This document shows positions 6,969-14,447 of a DNA stretch of 20,544 bases, piece after piece. How positions within the stretch are numbered: the stretch's first letter is position 1; the number at the start of each line of letters is the position of its first letter. The position numbers and the translations under genes are program-made. Origin of the DNA: CAZEQJ01 sp964514385 (GTDB lineage Bacteria; Bacteroidota; Bacteroidia; Cytophagales; Cyclobacteriaceae). The stretch covers positions 1-20,544 of the forward strand of contig CAZEQJ010000051.1 in the NCBI GenBank assembly GCA_964514385.1. Direction: 5' to 3'. The notes under the pieces were generated by a model, which saw only the letters and a program-made list of their open reading frames with translations, was not told where the DNA came from and did not search any database.

Positions 6969-7616
6969 ATGAAAACTTCAATATTATTTTTCGCGATTTT
7001 GGCATTATTCACCGGGACTGTTTTTTCACAAAATCAAAAAATAGTCTCTCATGACACACCGCAAGGGCTTACCTATGGCGAGTTTAAAGCCGGTTATGGC
7101 ATAAACCAATTTTATTCTGGCCTGGAGGAGCGTTTTAACAATGGTAACTTCAGTGCAAGTGGAGGTGGCTTATACTCCATCGCTGCCTATCGTAAATTTG
7201 AAAAAATAGATCACTTTCATTTTGGCCTTAAGTTTATGGCCCTCGGTGCCGCTCCCTCTTCGGGCGATAATGATGAAGAAATGTTCTTCAACTTTTGGGG
7301 AGCTGCTATATCCACAAAGTATTTTGCTTTCTCCAAATCAGCAACAGAAGGATTTTATATCCAGGGAGATTACAACTTTGTGTCTCAATTCACACAGAAA
7401 TACAGGAATACAGATGCCCTTGATTTTGATCACCAGTTTGCAATTGGTAGTTCCTTTGCATTGGGATTAGGTTATCAATATACGTTAAAAAAACGTTATG
7501 CACTGCTTGCATCTGTAGAGTATGACTGGGCATCTCGTCAGGGTGAAGTAAATAATGTTGGTGATGTACAGTTTACAAACAGCAGTATCGGATTTCAGCT
7601 AGGTCTTATTTTTTAA
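6969..7616 (+). CDS. Small outer-membrane beta-barrel-type protein
   Basis: A 215-aa protein with a signal peptide (MKTSILFFAILALFTGTVFS, then QNQ). The rest alternates aromatic and hydrophobic residues with glycines in strands such as GEFKAGYGINQFYSGL, HFHFGLKFMALGAA, FFNFWGAAISTKYFAFS, GFYIQGDYNFVSQF, AIGSSFALGLGYQYTL and a final SSIGFQLGLIF ending in phenylalanine. That is the pattern of an 8- to 10-stranded outer-membrane barrel. No enzyme motif is visible. It begins an apparent operon: the next gene starts 19 nt after its stop. Function unknown. Confidence 0.75.
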   Translation: MKTSILFFAILALFTGTVFSQNQKIVSHDTPQGLTYGEFKAGYGINQFYSGLEERFNNGNFSASGGGLYSIAAYRKFEKIDHFHFGLKFMALGAAPSSGDNDEEMFFNFWGAAISTKYFAFSKSATEGFYIQGDYNFVSQFTQKYRNTDALDFDHQFAIGSSFALGLGYQYTLKKRYALLASVEYDWASRQGEVNNVGDVQFTNSSIGFQLGLIF

Positions 7617-7635
7617 CCATTACCATATCATCAAA

Positions 7636-8181
7636 ATGAAAAATTTTATTTTATCCACCTTGTTACTTCTTCTTATCCTGAAGACAGGATATGCTCAGGA
7701 AGAACAAGAAGTCGAATGGAGTATAGAGGTCGAACTTATCCAACCGTTTATTCCCACAGTTGAAATTTATAATGTTCAATTTACCCGCCTATTATATTCA
7801 AATTCCGGTCAACGAGGAGCTCTTTTATTGGGAGCCTACCTGCGTCCTAATGTAGCGCATGATGTTGTGGAAGAAATAGATGAGTATATGCTTTACACCG
7901 CATATCGCCATTATTTCTGGGAAGGATTACATATTGAAGCGGGTATCAACACTGGCTACTACTGGGGGAATAACAACCTGATTGATGGAAGGGATTATGA
8001 AGGTGTGGCTATGTTTTGGGAAGCAAATATTGGTTACAAATTAAACCTTGGTAGCAGCAACCGCTTCTTTATATTGCCTCAATTTGGTGCATTAGGCAAC
8101 ATTGTGGCAGATATTGGTCCCCGAGGTGGTAAACCGGATAATTTCATACAGGGAAACTTATTTCTTGGATACAACTTTTAA
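7636..8181 (+). CDS. Small secreted outer-membrane-type protein
   Basis: A 181-aa protein with a signal peptide (MKNFILSTLLLLLILKTGYA, then QEEQ). Beta-strand-like segments follow: VEWSIEVELIQPFIPTVEIY, GALLLGAYLRPNV, YMLYTAYRHYFWEGLHIEAG, GVAMFWEANIGYKLNL, RFFILPQFGALGNI and a terminal GNLFLGYNF with the C-terminal Phe typical of outer-membrane barrels. No family recognised. It sits 19 nt after the previous barrel gene and 10 nt before the nitroreductase-like gene, so the three are probably co-transcribed. Confidence 0.75.
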   Translation: MKNFILSTLLLLLILKTGYAQEEQEVEWSIEVELIQPFIPTVEIYNVQFTRLLYSNSGQRGALLLGAYLRPNVAHDVVEEIDEYMLYTAYRHYFWEGLHIEAGINTGYYWGNNNLIDGRDYEGVAMFWEANIGYKLNLGSSNRFFILPQFGALGNIVADIGPRGGKPDNFIQGNLFLGYNF

Positions 8182-8191
8182 AAATGGCATC

Positions 8192-9355
8192 ATGAAACGA
8201 AATGAATTTGTTAAATACGGTAGCTTAATTACAGTTGGTGCTTTTATAGCTGGCTCTACCAGCGCTTATTCAATGCCCTTGAATTTGAATGGAACTGGTT
8301 CTGCTGTGAATAAAAGGCCAGACCCTGATGACTTTGATCAACCTGTATTAAAGGCCATTGCACTAGGTATCCATGCACCCAGTCCGCACAACACCCAGTC
8401 ATGGAAGTTTAAAGTCCTGAATGATCATGAAATGGAGCTATATATTGATGAAAACATATTGCTGCCTGCTACAGATCCTCCGTCACGTCAGATACATATG
8501 GGGGCAGGGTGTTTTATAGAAACCATGATTATGGGTGCATCACGCTATGGCTATAGTGCTGAGGTAACCTATTTTCCAACCGGATATAACGGACCATCTG
8601 ATTTCGGTGTCAAACCAATAGCTAAAATTACATTAGCTAAAAATGGTATCGAACAAGACCCTCTCGCTGATTTTATAGAAAGTCGCCAGACAAGCAGAAT
8701 GGTCTACAAGGGAAACTTACTCTCACAAAATGACTTTTCAAAAATTGATAATCAGTCTGGCAAGCGTCATTCCTTCCTCACCTTTATCAATGAGAATATG
8801 GAGCCTTATCTGGATATCTTTGACAGAGCCATGGAAATAGAAAGCAGTACCTACTCCACCAATGAAGAAACAAGAAAACTATTTCGGTTTTCTGAAGAAG
8901 AACGAAAACAAAAAAGAGACGGGATCAGCATTCCTCAAATGGGCTATAAAGGTATGATTCAGCGGATAGCTGAAAAGTCCCTTAACAAAGGCGACCACGA
9001 TACCTGGCATAGTGAAAAGAATGTAAAGAATACCATGAAGGGTATAAAGAAAGGATTAGATACTACAAAGGGCATTATTATTTGGTACACAGCTACAAAC
9101 AATTTTAGAGATTGGGTGCTCGCTGGTCGGGACTATGTGCGTTTCAGCCATGCCGCAATCAAATATGGGTATTTCCTGCATCCGTACAATCAGGCCATCC
9201 AGGAATACGACGAAATGAAGGAGCTAAGAAAAGAGCTCAATGTCTTGTTGAATATACAGGAACCCAAAAAAATCCAGATGATAGCAAGGATCGGAAAAAG
9301 TGAAACGCCTTATTTATCTTACAGAAGAAACCTGGAAAGCTACTTGAAGGAATAA
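8192..9355 (+). CDS. Exported Acg-family nitroreductase-fold (FMN-type) protein
   Basis: A 387-aa protein whose N-terminus (MKRNEFVKYGSLITVGAF, then IAGSTSAYS) is an export signal with a degenerate, single-Arg Tat-like look. Residues 61-71 (HAPSPHNTQSW) match the A-P-S-x-H-N-T-Q-x-W signature of the Acg subgroup of the nitroreductase family, the flavin-binding entry motif. IESRQTSRMVYKG and YFLHPYNQAIQEYDEM are further family-like segments. In mycobacteria Acg proteins bind flavin but have lost ordinary reductase activity; whether this one reduces anything is unknown. A Tat-type export of a folded flavoprotein would fit. ATG 8192 is chosen over earlier in-frame codons, which lie inside the upstream gene, because it puts the signal at the N-terminus. 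Confidence 0.85.
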   Translation: MKRNEFVKYGSLITVGAFIAGSTSAYSMPLNLNGTGSAVNKRPDPDDFDQPVLKAIALGIHAPSPHNTQSWKFKVLNDHEMELYIDENILLPATDPPSRQIHMGAGCFIETMIMGASRYGYSAEVTYFPTGYNGPSDFGVKPIAKITLAKNGIEQDPLADFIESRQTSRMVYKGNLLSQNDFSKIDNQSGKRHSFLTFINENMEPYLDIFDRAMEIESSTYSTNEETRKLFRFSEEERKQKRDGISIPQMGYKGMIQRIAEKSLNKGDHDTWHSEKNVKNTMKGIKKGLDTTKGIIIWYTATNNFRDWVLAGRDYVRFSHAAIKYGYFLHPYNQAIQEYDEMKELRKELNVLLNIQEPKKIQMIARIGKSETPYLSYRRNLESYLKE

Positions 9356-9374
9356 AAACCGGCAGCTCCTATTG

Positions 9375-9397
9375 CAGGCTTCAGGGTGAAATGCCTG
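9375..9397 (+). terminator. Possible terminator hairpin after the nitroreductase gene
   Basis: CAGGC/GCCTG arms, continued inward by TTCA/TGAA with a 2-nt bulge and a GGG loop, 19 nt after the stop and followed by TTT and later TTTT. A modest hairpin with a weak T-run. Confidence 0.35.
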
Positions 9398-9430
9398 TTT
9401 ATGCAATTTTACCTAACAAACTTTATGTCG

Positions 9431-9459
9431 GGCTTACAGAGAATCCCCCCTGTAAGTCC
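9431..9459. repeat. Second hairpin in the 9356-9584 gap
   Basis: GGCTTACAG (9431-9439) pairs with CTGTAAGTCC (9450-9459) apart from one bulged base, with a loop rich in C. It is not followed by a T-run. It could be part of a bipartite terminator or an unrelated repeat. Further on, ATTCAGTA occurs twice, at 9520-9527 and 9536-9543, in the likely promoter region of the next gene. Confidence 0.4.
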
Positions 9460-9584
9460 GCATTCTGCCTGTTACTCCCTTAGCCGTGAGCATTTTCGTT
9501 TTATTTGGATAAACCGTATATTCAGTAAAATATCAATTCAGTATTACAGCTACCCTGTATAGCTTAGCTGACTCTTATGTAGAA

Positions 9585-10517
9585 ATGGACAAGGAACAAA
9601 TCATAGAATGGTTGCTTGAAGGTGATGTATCCATACAATATCAGGTTTACCGTGATTTGTTAAATGAAGACAAAAAGGAATTACAAAACAGAATTTTGGA
9701 TGAAGGTTGGGGAAAGCAATATCTAGCCAAAAGAAAGCCTGATGGACATTGGGGTAACCGCTTTTATCAGCCTAAATGGATTTCAACCCATTATACACTC
9801 CTAGACATTCGTAACCTGGAGCCAAATCCAAACAGCAATATTATAAAAGAAAGCATAGAGCAGGTATTGAATACTTCCAAAGCTGAGGATGGTGGTATTC
9901 AACTAGGTCCATCAACATCTCACCGCAGTGATGTATGTGTAAATGGTATGTTTTTTAATTATGCTTCCTACTTCAAAATAGCTGAAGAAAGGCTACAATC
10001 GATTGTGGATAGCCTTCTGAATGAAATAATGCCTGATGGTGGATTTAATTGCAGAACAACAAGAAGTGGGGCAAAACACAGTTCCTTGCACTCCACGATT
10101 TCTGTTCTTGGAGGTTTATTTGAATTTCAAAAAGCAGATACTGGCTACAGAAAAGATGACATCTCATCCGCTATTAAAAGTTCAGAAGAATTCATCCTGA
10201 TCCACAAACTATTCCTTTCGGACCGAACAGGTAGTATCATACATCAGGACTTTCTGAAATTCACTTATCCTGGCAGATGGAAATATGATATCCTAAGAGC
10301 GCTTGACTATTTCCAAAAAGCTGAAAGAAAATGGGATCGTAGAATGGATGACGCTATTGCTGTGATACTTAAAAAGCAGAACAAAATCGGAACCTGGAAT
10401 ATGCAGGCAGCTCATCCGGGAGAAGTACATTTTGTAATGGAAAAAGCTGGAAAACCCAGTAGATGGAATACGTTAAGGGCTATGCGGGTATTGAAACACT
10501 TTAAGAATGATATATAG
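9585..10517 (+). CDS. Alpha/alpha-toroid protein (prenyltransferase/squalene-cyclase-like fold), function unknown
   Basis: A 310-aa cytoplasmic protein without signal peptide. It contains repeated helical-hairpin motifs of the terpenoid cyclase / protein prenyltransferase toroid type: KPDGHWGNRFYQPKWISTHY (about 51-70), AEDGGIQLGPSTSHRSDVCV (about 100-119), MPDGGFNCRTTRSGAKHSSL (about 149-168) and NKIGTWNMQAAHPGEVHF near the end. The cyclase catalytic D-x-D-D is not visible, so it is probably not a squalene cyclase. The repeated G-x-(F/W) turn motifs with His, Cys and Asp nearby might bind a metal or substrate. It is a single gene with gaps of about 229 nt on both sides. The fold is moderately certain, the role unknown. 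Confidence 0.7.
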   Translation: MDKEQIIEWLLEGDVSIQYQVYRDLLNEDKKELQNRILDEGWGKQYLAKRKPDGHWGNRFYQPKWISTHYTLLDIRNLEPNPNSNIIKESIEQVLNTSKAEDGGIQLGPSTSHRSDVCVNGMFFNYASYFKIAEERLQSIVDSLLNEIMPDGGFNCRTTRSGAKHSSLHSTISVLGGLFEFQKADTGYRKDDISSAIKSSEEFILIHKLFLSDRTGSIIHQDFLKFTYPGRWKYDILRALDYFQKAERKWDRRMDDAIAVILKKQNKIGTWNMQAAHPGEVHFVMEKAGKPSRWNTLRAMRVLKHFKNDI

Positions 10518-10746
10518 CAGAAATTAAATGAAACGAATATCGGTTCAAACTTCTGTGCAGTCTGGCCTTAACACATCCAGCGCATTTATTCCATTGAATT
10601 TCGTCGTAGATGAATAGTGCTATCAATATGTCATTAAGATTTCAAAAAACTATGTAGAGTGATATTTAAAGCAAAACTAGTCATACCTAAAGGGCCGAAT
10701 ATTCTTTGACAGTCCGGGCAGAGCGTAAAATAAAAACAGGGTTAAT
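10518..10746. other. Intergenic, no gene seen
   Basis: 229 nt with no convincing frame on either strand. The stretch TTTGACAGTCCGGGC about 40 nt before the next ATG, followed by an AT-rich TAAAATAAAA, could be the promoter of the serine hydrolase gene, but the match to the Bacteroidota consensus is weak. Confidence 0.3.
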
Positions 10747-12189
10747 ATGAAAATACTATTTTTTATGGCTTTTCTTATTGTCTGGCTACCCCATTTTCTT
10801 TTTGGACAAAAACTCGATTTAAAAAGACTCGAGGATTATCTGACTGGTGAAATGGATGACTGCCAAATACCTGGCTTAGCAATTGGTATTATCATGGATG
10901 GCGAAATTGTTTACTGCAAAGGATTTGGTAAAAATATCGGCGACAATTCACAGATAACTGCTGACAGCCCTTTTGTTTTGGCTTCTTTAACCAAATCTTT
11001 TACAGGTCTTGCCATCAGCCAGCTTGAGCGTCAGGGAAAGCTCAGGTACACAGATAATATACGGGATCATTTGCCTTTTTTTGAACTCAATGCGACTGAT
11101 TATCAGGATTCTATAACCATTAATCACCTGCTCAATCATCGCAGTGGAATTCCCGGTATATCAAGCTATAAGACGAATATTGAGGGTTTAGATTTGGAGC
11201 AAAAAGCAAGGAGACTCAGGAATATACAGGGCACCGGAACGTTTGGTGATTTTACGTATGCCAATGACAATTATGTGCTGTTGGGTTTGATTATTGAAAA
11301 AGCAAGCCAGCAATCCTTTCAGGAATATATGCAAAAAGAAATACTGGTTCCTCTAAAATTAACCCATACATTTTTTAGTCAAAGAGAAGGCGCATTATTT
11401 GATATGGCGATAGGTCATCAACTGTATTTTGGTTTCCCCTTACCTTCTAAAATAACGTATCATAAAGCAAATCTACCAAATGGGGGCATGCTTTCCAGTG
11501 TACGGGACTTAAGCCATTATTTGCAGCATGTTATGGGTTTTGATGCAGAGGCAATGCCTATGATTGCTTCACTAGACAAAAACAATGATATTTTTGAATC
11601 ATCACCTGATGATATTTATCGCAAGGGCTGGTTTATCAGTGAATACAGAGGCAAAAAATTGTATTCCCACAGGGGTCAACTTTCTGATTACCAAAATTAT
11701 ATTGGATTTATTCCTGAAGAAAAACTGGGTTTGGTGGTTCTGATGAATCAGAATTCACTCTTTATGAATAAGCGGATCAGCCAGATTCCGGAAGATGTAA
11801 TGACATTCCTTTTTGACGGTTCATTGCCAGAAAATACAGCAACGCTAACTACAGCTTATTGGATATTTATCATTTTGTCAGCCGCCTTTTTATCCTTTTT
11901 AGTATACAGTTTAATCAAAGAAATCAGAAACAATAAATTCAATACGCTATCCCGGAAGGAGCTTAGAAGCGCACAATTAAGTACCTGGATAGGTAACATT
12001 ATCATACCCATAGCGATGATGATATGGATGTGGTATCTGGCCAACCACTTGATGACTGCCTTACACCTGTCTCAACCCGATATTTTATTCGTTATTCAGC
12101 TATTTTTTACATATTCGATTATCGTTGGATTATTAAGGATTTATCAGATTGGAATAACTATTAATACCAGAAAAAACCAATCAGGATAG
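10747..12189 (+). CDS. Class-C beta-lactamase-type serine hydrolase with C-terminal membrane segments
   Basis: A 480-aa protein with a signal peptide (KILFFMAFLIVWLPHFLFG, cut near residue 20). Residues about 22-360 are a beta-lactamase-family hydrolase domain with all three motifs: S80-L-T-K83 (SxxK), Y171-A-N173 (YxN) and H308-R-G310 (HxG, the KTG equivalent), plus INHLLNHRSGIPG. After the domain, three hydrophobic stretches (about 366-390, 410-432 and 440-462) anchor the C-terminus in the membrane, so the catalytic domain faces the periplasm. This catalytic-plus-anchor layout is common for Bacteroidota serine hydrolases of unknown substrate (peptidoglycan peptides, D-amino-acid peptides or esters). 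It is intact, unlike the related gene at 2297-3324. Confidence 0.9.
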   Translation: MKILFFMAFLIVWLPHFLFGQKLDLKRLEDYLTGEMDDCQIPGLAIGIIMDGEIVYCKGFGKNIGDNSQITADSPFVLASLTKSFTGLAISQLERQGKLRYTDNIRDHLPFFELNATDYQDSITINHLLNHRSGIPGISSYKTNIEGLDLEQKARRLRNIQGTGTFGDFTYANDNYVLLGLIIEKASQQSFQEYMQKEILVPLKLTHTFFSQREGALFDMAIGHQLYFGFPLPSKITYHKANLPNGGMLSSVRDLSHYLQHVMGFDAEAMPMIASLDKNNDIFESSPDDIYRKGWFISEYRGKKLYSHRGQLSDYQNYIGFIPEEKLGLVVLMNQNSLFMNKRISQIPEDVMTFLFDGSLPENTATLTTAYWIFIILSAAFLSFLVYSLIKEIRNNKFNTLSRKELRSAQLSTWIGNIIIPIAMMIWMWYLANHLMTALHLSQPDILFVIQLFFTYSIIVGLLRIYQIGITINTRKNQSG

Positions 12190-12265
12190 ATAAATATATA
12201 ATCCTCAATAAAATGGACGATTATGCTACGTTTTAGGTAAATTGGAGAAAACGAAATCAAAAAAA

Positions 12266-12291
12266 ATCACAAGAGCCGAAACTCTTGTGAT
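12266..12291 (-). terminator. Strong rho-independent terminator of the leftward lipoprotein-mdaB operon
   Basis: Perfect 10-bp stem ATCACAAGAG / CTCTTGTGAT (12266-12275 and 12282-12291) with a 6-nt loop. On the leftward strand it is followed by a run of T (the A-run at 12259-12266 on the plus strand). It lies 34 nt after the mdaB stop. It may also stop rightward transcripts from the serine hydrolase, though no T-run follows on that side. Confidence 0.88.
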
Positions 12292-12325
12292 CTAAACTTT
12301 GCTATCTGTATATATTATACTGCGT

Positions 12326-12913
12326 TCAACAAAAGTTTTCCTCAAGATGCTTTTGAAGTCTCTTAAAGTCACCGTCAATATCGGGATTCTTCATCACGTC
12401 GAAACATGCAAATGTCGGCAATGGCTTCATTCCGAAATACTTGAAATTCATGTGTTGCGGGAAGAATAAGTCATCAACGGTTTTACCCTCAAAAAGAAAT
12501 TCATTTTCATCGTTGAACGCTTCTTCAGGTGCATTGAATGTCAATGAAAGCATGTAACGTGTGTCCTGCATCAAGCCACCCGCTCCATAGTTTCTTTTCG
12601 GTGCCCCTGCAGTTCTCCCATCATTCTGGCTCATTTTACCAAACATACCCGCTGTGTAAACCTCATCCATGTATTTCTTGAAACTCCACGGCAAGCCCAT
12701 CCAGTTAGTCGGGGATTGTAAAATGACCACATCTGCCCAGGTATGTTTATCCACCTCTTTGTCGGCATCCCACTCATCTTTCATGGTGGTCGTTTTTAGT
12801 TTATAACCAACATTTTGTAGATGCTCTCCAATTCTCCTGGCAATTTCTGCATTTAATTCACCCTTTGCGAAAGGATATTCCTGATGTGCATTTAATATAA
12901 GTGCATTTGCCAC
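12326..12913 (-). CDS. mdaB: MdaB-type NAD(P)H:quinone oxidoreductase
   Basis: A 195-aa flavodoxin-fold protein, close to the roughly 193-aa length of Escherichia coli MdaB. Visible family features are ALILNAHQEYPFAKGELN at the N-terminus (FMN phosphate loop region), DVVILQSPTNWMGLPWSFKK (residues about 61-80, isoalloxazine region), and GRTAGAPKRNYGAGGLMQ with the following aromatic stretch. These enzymes transfer two electrons from NADPH to quinones, avoiding semiquinone radicals. It starts 11 nt after the stop of the lipoprotein gene, so they form one leftward operon, bounded by the terminator at 12266-12291. The divergent HxlR gene fits known regulation of quinone reductases by HxlR/YodB-type repressors. 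Cytoplasmic. Confidence 0.88.
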   Translation of the reverse strand: MANALILNAHQEYPFAKGELNAEIARRIGEHLQNVGYKLKTTTMKDEWDADKEVDKHTWADVVILQSPTNWMGLPWSFKKYMDEVYTAGMFGKMSQNDGRTAGAPKRNYGAGGLMQDTRYMLSLTFNAPEEAFNDENEFLFEGKTVDDLFFPQHMNFKYFGMKPLPTFACFDVMKNPDIDGDFKRLQKHLEENFC

Positions 12914-12924
12914 AATTTCTCTAT

Positions 12925-13821
12925 TTAAAATCCAAACATACCATTGGTATTCGCTAACCCCTCAGTTGGAATCGGCTGAATGACATCCCAGTGTTCAACG
13001 ATTTTGCCATTTTCAATTCTGAATAAATCATAAAAAACGTTGTTGGTTTTATTCCATTCTCCTTCACTGACAGTCAAGACAAAGTTCCCTTCGCCTAAAA
13101 CCTTATGTATTTTAGTATATTGGAACATATTATTTTGGGAAGTTAGATATTCAACTGCTTCTACTATCCCTTCCAGTCCGTCCTTTATATTCGGGTTATG
13201 CTGATGGTACGTTTCAGCGCTGATGTAATCTCCGATTTTGTTTGGGTTTTTGCCCATCAGGACATCTTCTACCAGCCCTTGTGCAAGCATTTTATTTGCC
13301 TCTGTCTGGTCTAAGTCCTCAACTTGCGTCGGACCATCCGTTTGTGTTCTTCCATTGGCTGTTTCATTTACCATTTCGGTCATGGCATCCCAATGTTCGG
13401 CTACTTTGCCGTTTTCATCGATCCTTATAATATCAAACGACACCATGACATCTGCACCAAATGGCTTGGCATTACGCCAGATGTTGTGCATAAATACATA
13501 ATTGCCATCCTGGAACATGCGTATATTTTCAGCTGTTGTACCATTTTCCTGGAGTACGGGAAGCATCTCGATAAATGGCTCTAAGCCTGTCGGTAAATAA
13601 GGGTTATGCTGGATGTAATCGGCATTTGCCAGTTCTCTCATTGTCTCCGGGTCATTTTTTAGAACGGCACTTAAAAAAGTACCGACAATTTCTTTGTTGC
13701 TCATTGTTGTAGAATTTGTTGGATTAACCTCGCTTGTTGTTTTAGATTGACTCGTGCTGCAGGAAGCAAGAATACCTGCGAGTAAGAGTGTGCTCATTAC
13801 AATTCTCATCGGTTTTGACAT
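12925..13821 (-). CDS. Lipoprotein with two tandem NTF2/SnoaL-like domains
   Basis: A 298-aa protein with a clear lipobox (TLLLAGILASC, Cys21), so it is exported and lipid-anchored. Residues about 42-150 and 172-285 are two copies of one SnoaL/NTF2-like fold. Paired motifs show the duplication: DYIQHNPYLPTGLEPFI (about 68-84) with TYHQHNPNIKDGLEGIV (204-220), and IRIDENGKVAEHWDAM (132-147) with FRIENGKIVEHWDVI (267-281). The His and Asp of Q-H-N-P and E-H-W-D line the cavity in related proteins. A role in binding or turning over a small hydrophobic molecule is likely, possibly a quinone-like or reactive electrophile given the co-transcribed mdaB. The exact reaction is unknown. Confidence 0.85.
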   Translation of the reverse strand: MSKPMRIVMSTLLLAGILASCSTSQSKTTSEVNPTNSTTMSNKEIVGTFLSAVLKNDPETMRELANADYIQHNPYLPTGLEPFIEMLPVLQENGTTAENIRMFQDGNYVFMHNIWRNAKPFGADVMVSFDIIRIDENGKVAEHWDAMTEMVNETANGRTQTDGPTQVEDLDQTEANKMLAQGLVEDVLMGKNPNKIGDYISAETYHQHNPNIKDGLEGIVEAVEYLTSQNNMFQYTKIHKVLGEGNFVLTVSEGEWNKTNNVFYDLFRIENGKIVEHWDVIQPIPTEGLANTNGMFGF

Positions 13822-13835
13822 TTGATAGGTAATTA

Positions 13836-13917
13836 TTACTTTTGATTCGCAAGCAAAAGTATAAAATAACTTTCAGTTCGCAAGTAATAATATAAATAAA
13901 TTTCATTTTGCAAGTAA
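13836..13917. promoter_or_regulatory. Three operator-like sites in the lipoprotein/hxlR divergent promoter
   Basis: Three inverted-repeat sites share the form T-[TA]-A-[CA]-T-T, 9 nt, A-A-G-[TC]-A-A. They lie at 13836-13856 (TTACTT/AAGCAA), 13867-13887 (TAACTT/AAGTAA) and 13897-13917 (TAAATT/AAGTAA). Each has [CT]GC just left of its AAG arm. Their starts are 31 and 30 bp apart, about three helical turns, so bound dimers would sit on one DNA face. The 117-bp gap separates the leftward lipoprotein-mdaB operon and the rightward HxlR gene, the expected place for HxlR operators. Binding is inferred from symmetry and position. Confidence 0.7.
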
Positions 13918-13938
13918 TATTTAATGAATACGTAACAT

Positions 13939-14385
13939 ATGAAGCAGCAATTCAGATGTGATTGCCCTTTTACTTCGGCCCTGGACGTATTGGGAGATAA
14001 ATGGATGTTAGTGCTTGTAAAACTCATGCTCATTGAAGGAATAGAAACCTTCAAAGATTTTACAGAAAGCGAAGAGGCCATTGCAACGAATATACTGTCT
14101 GCCAAACTCAAACTACTGGAAGAAGTGGGCCTTATCATCAAAGCACAACGGCCTGATAATAAAAAAACCAACCTGTACCTCCTCACCGATAAGGGTTTGG
14201 CGCTGACGCCTATACTTATAGAACTTGCCTATTGGAGTGATCAGAATCTCAGGGACATTCATCCGACAATTACAAACGGAGAAGCCATGGAAAACCTTAG
14301 GCATGATAAGACCGCTTTTGCAGTCGCGATTCAGAAAAAATATAGAGAAAAGCTGGCTACAATGTCCTATACTATCAAATCATAA
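13939..14385 (+). CDS. HxlR-family transcriptional regulator
   Basis: A 148-aa winged-helix protein of the HxlR (MarR-superfamily) type. Family signatures: CDCPFTSALDVLGDKWMLVL (residues 7-26), ATNILSAKLKLLEEVGLI (49-66, recognition helix region) and TNLYLLTDKGLALTPILIEL (77-96, the wing and dimer helix). The near-N-terminal Cys7 and Cys9 are in the position of the redox or electrophile-sensing Cys of YodB-like members, so sensing of quinones or thiol stress is plausible. It is divergent from the lipoprotein-mdaB operon and probably represses it and itself through the sites at 13836-13917. Its C-terminal tail is somewhat longer than in short family members. Confidence 0.92.
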   Translation: MKQQFRCDCPFTSALDVLGDKWMLVLVKLMLIEGIETFKDFTESEEAIATNILSAKLKLLEEVGLIIKAQRPDNKKTNLYLLTDKGLALTPILIELAYWSDQNLRDIHPTITNGEAMENLRHDKTAFAVAIQKKYREKLATMSYTIKS

Positions 14386-14447
14386 GCCATGAGGAAAATG
14401 ACAATTCCCGCCGGATATGGTGTGAGTTGAAATACTCTTACCCATAC

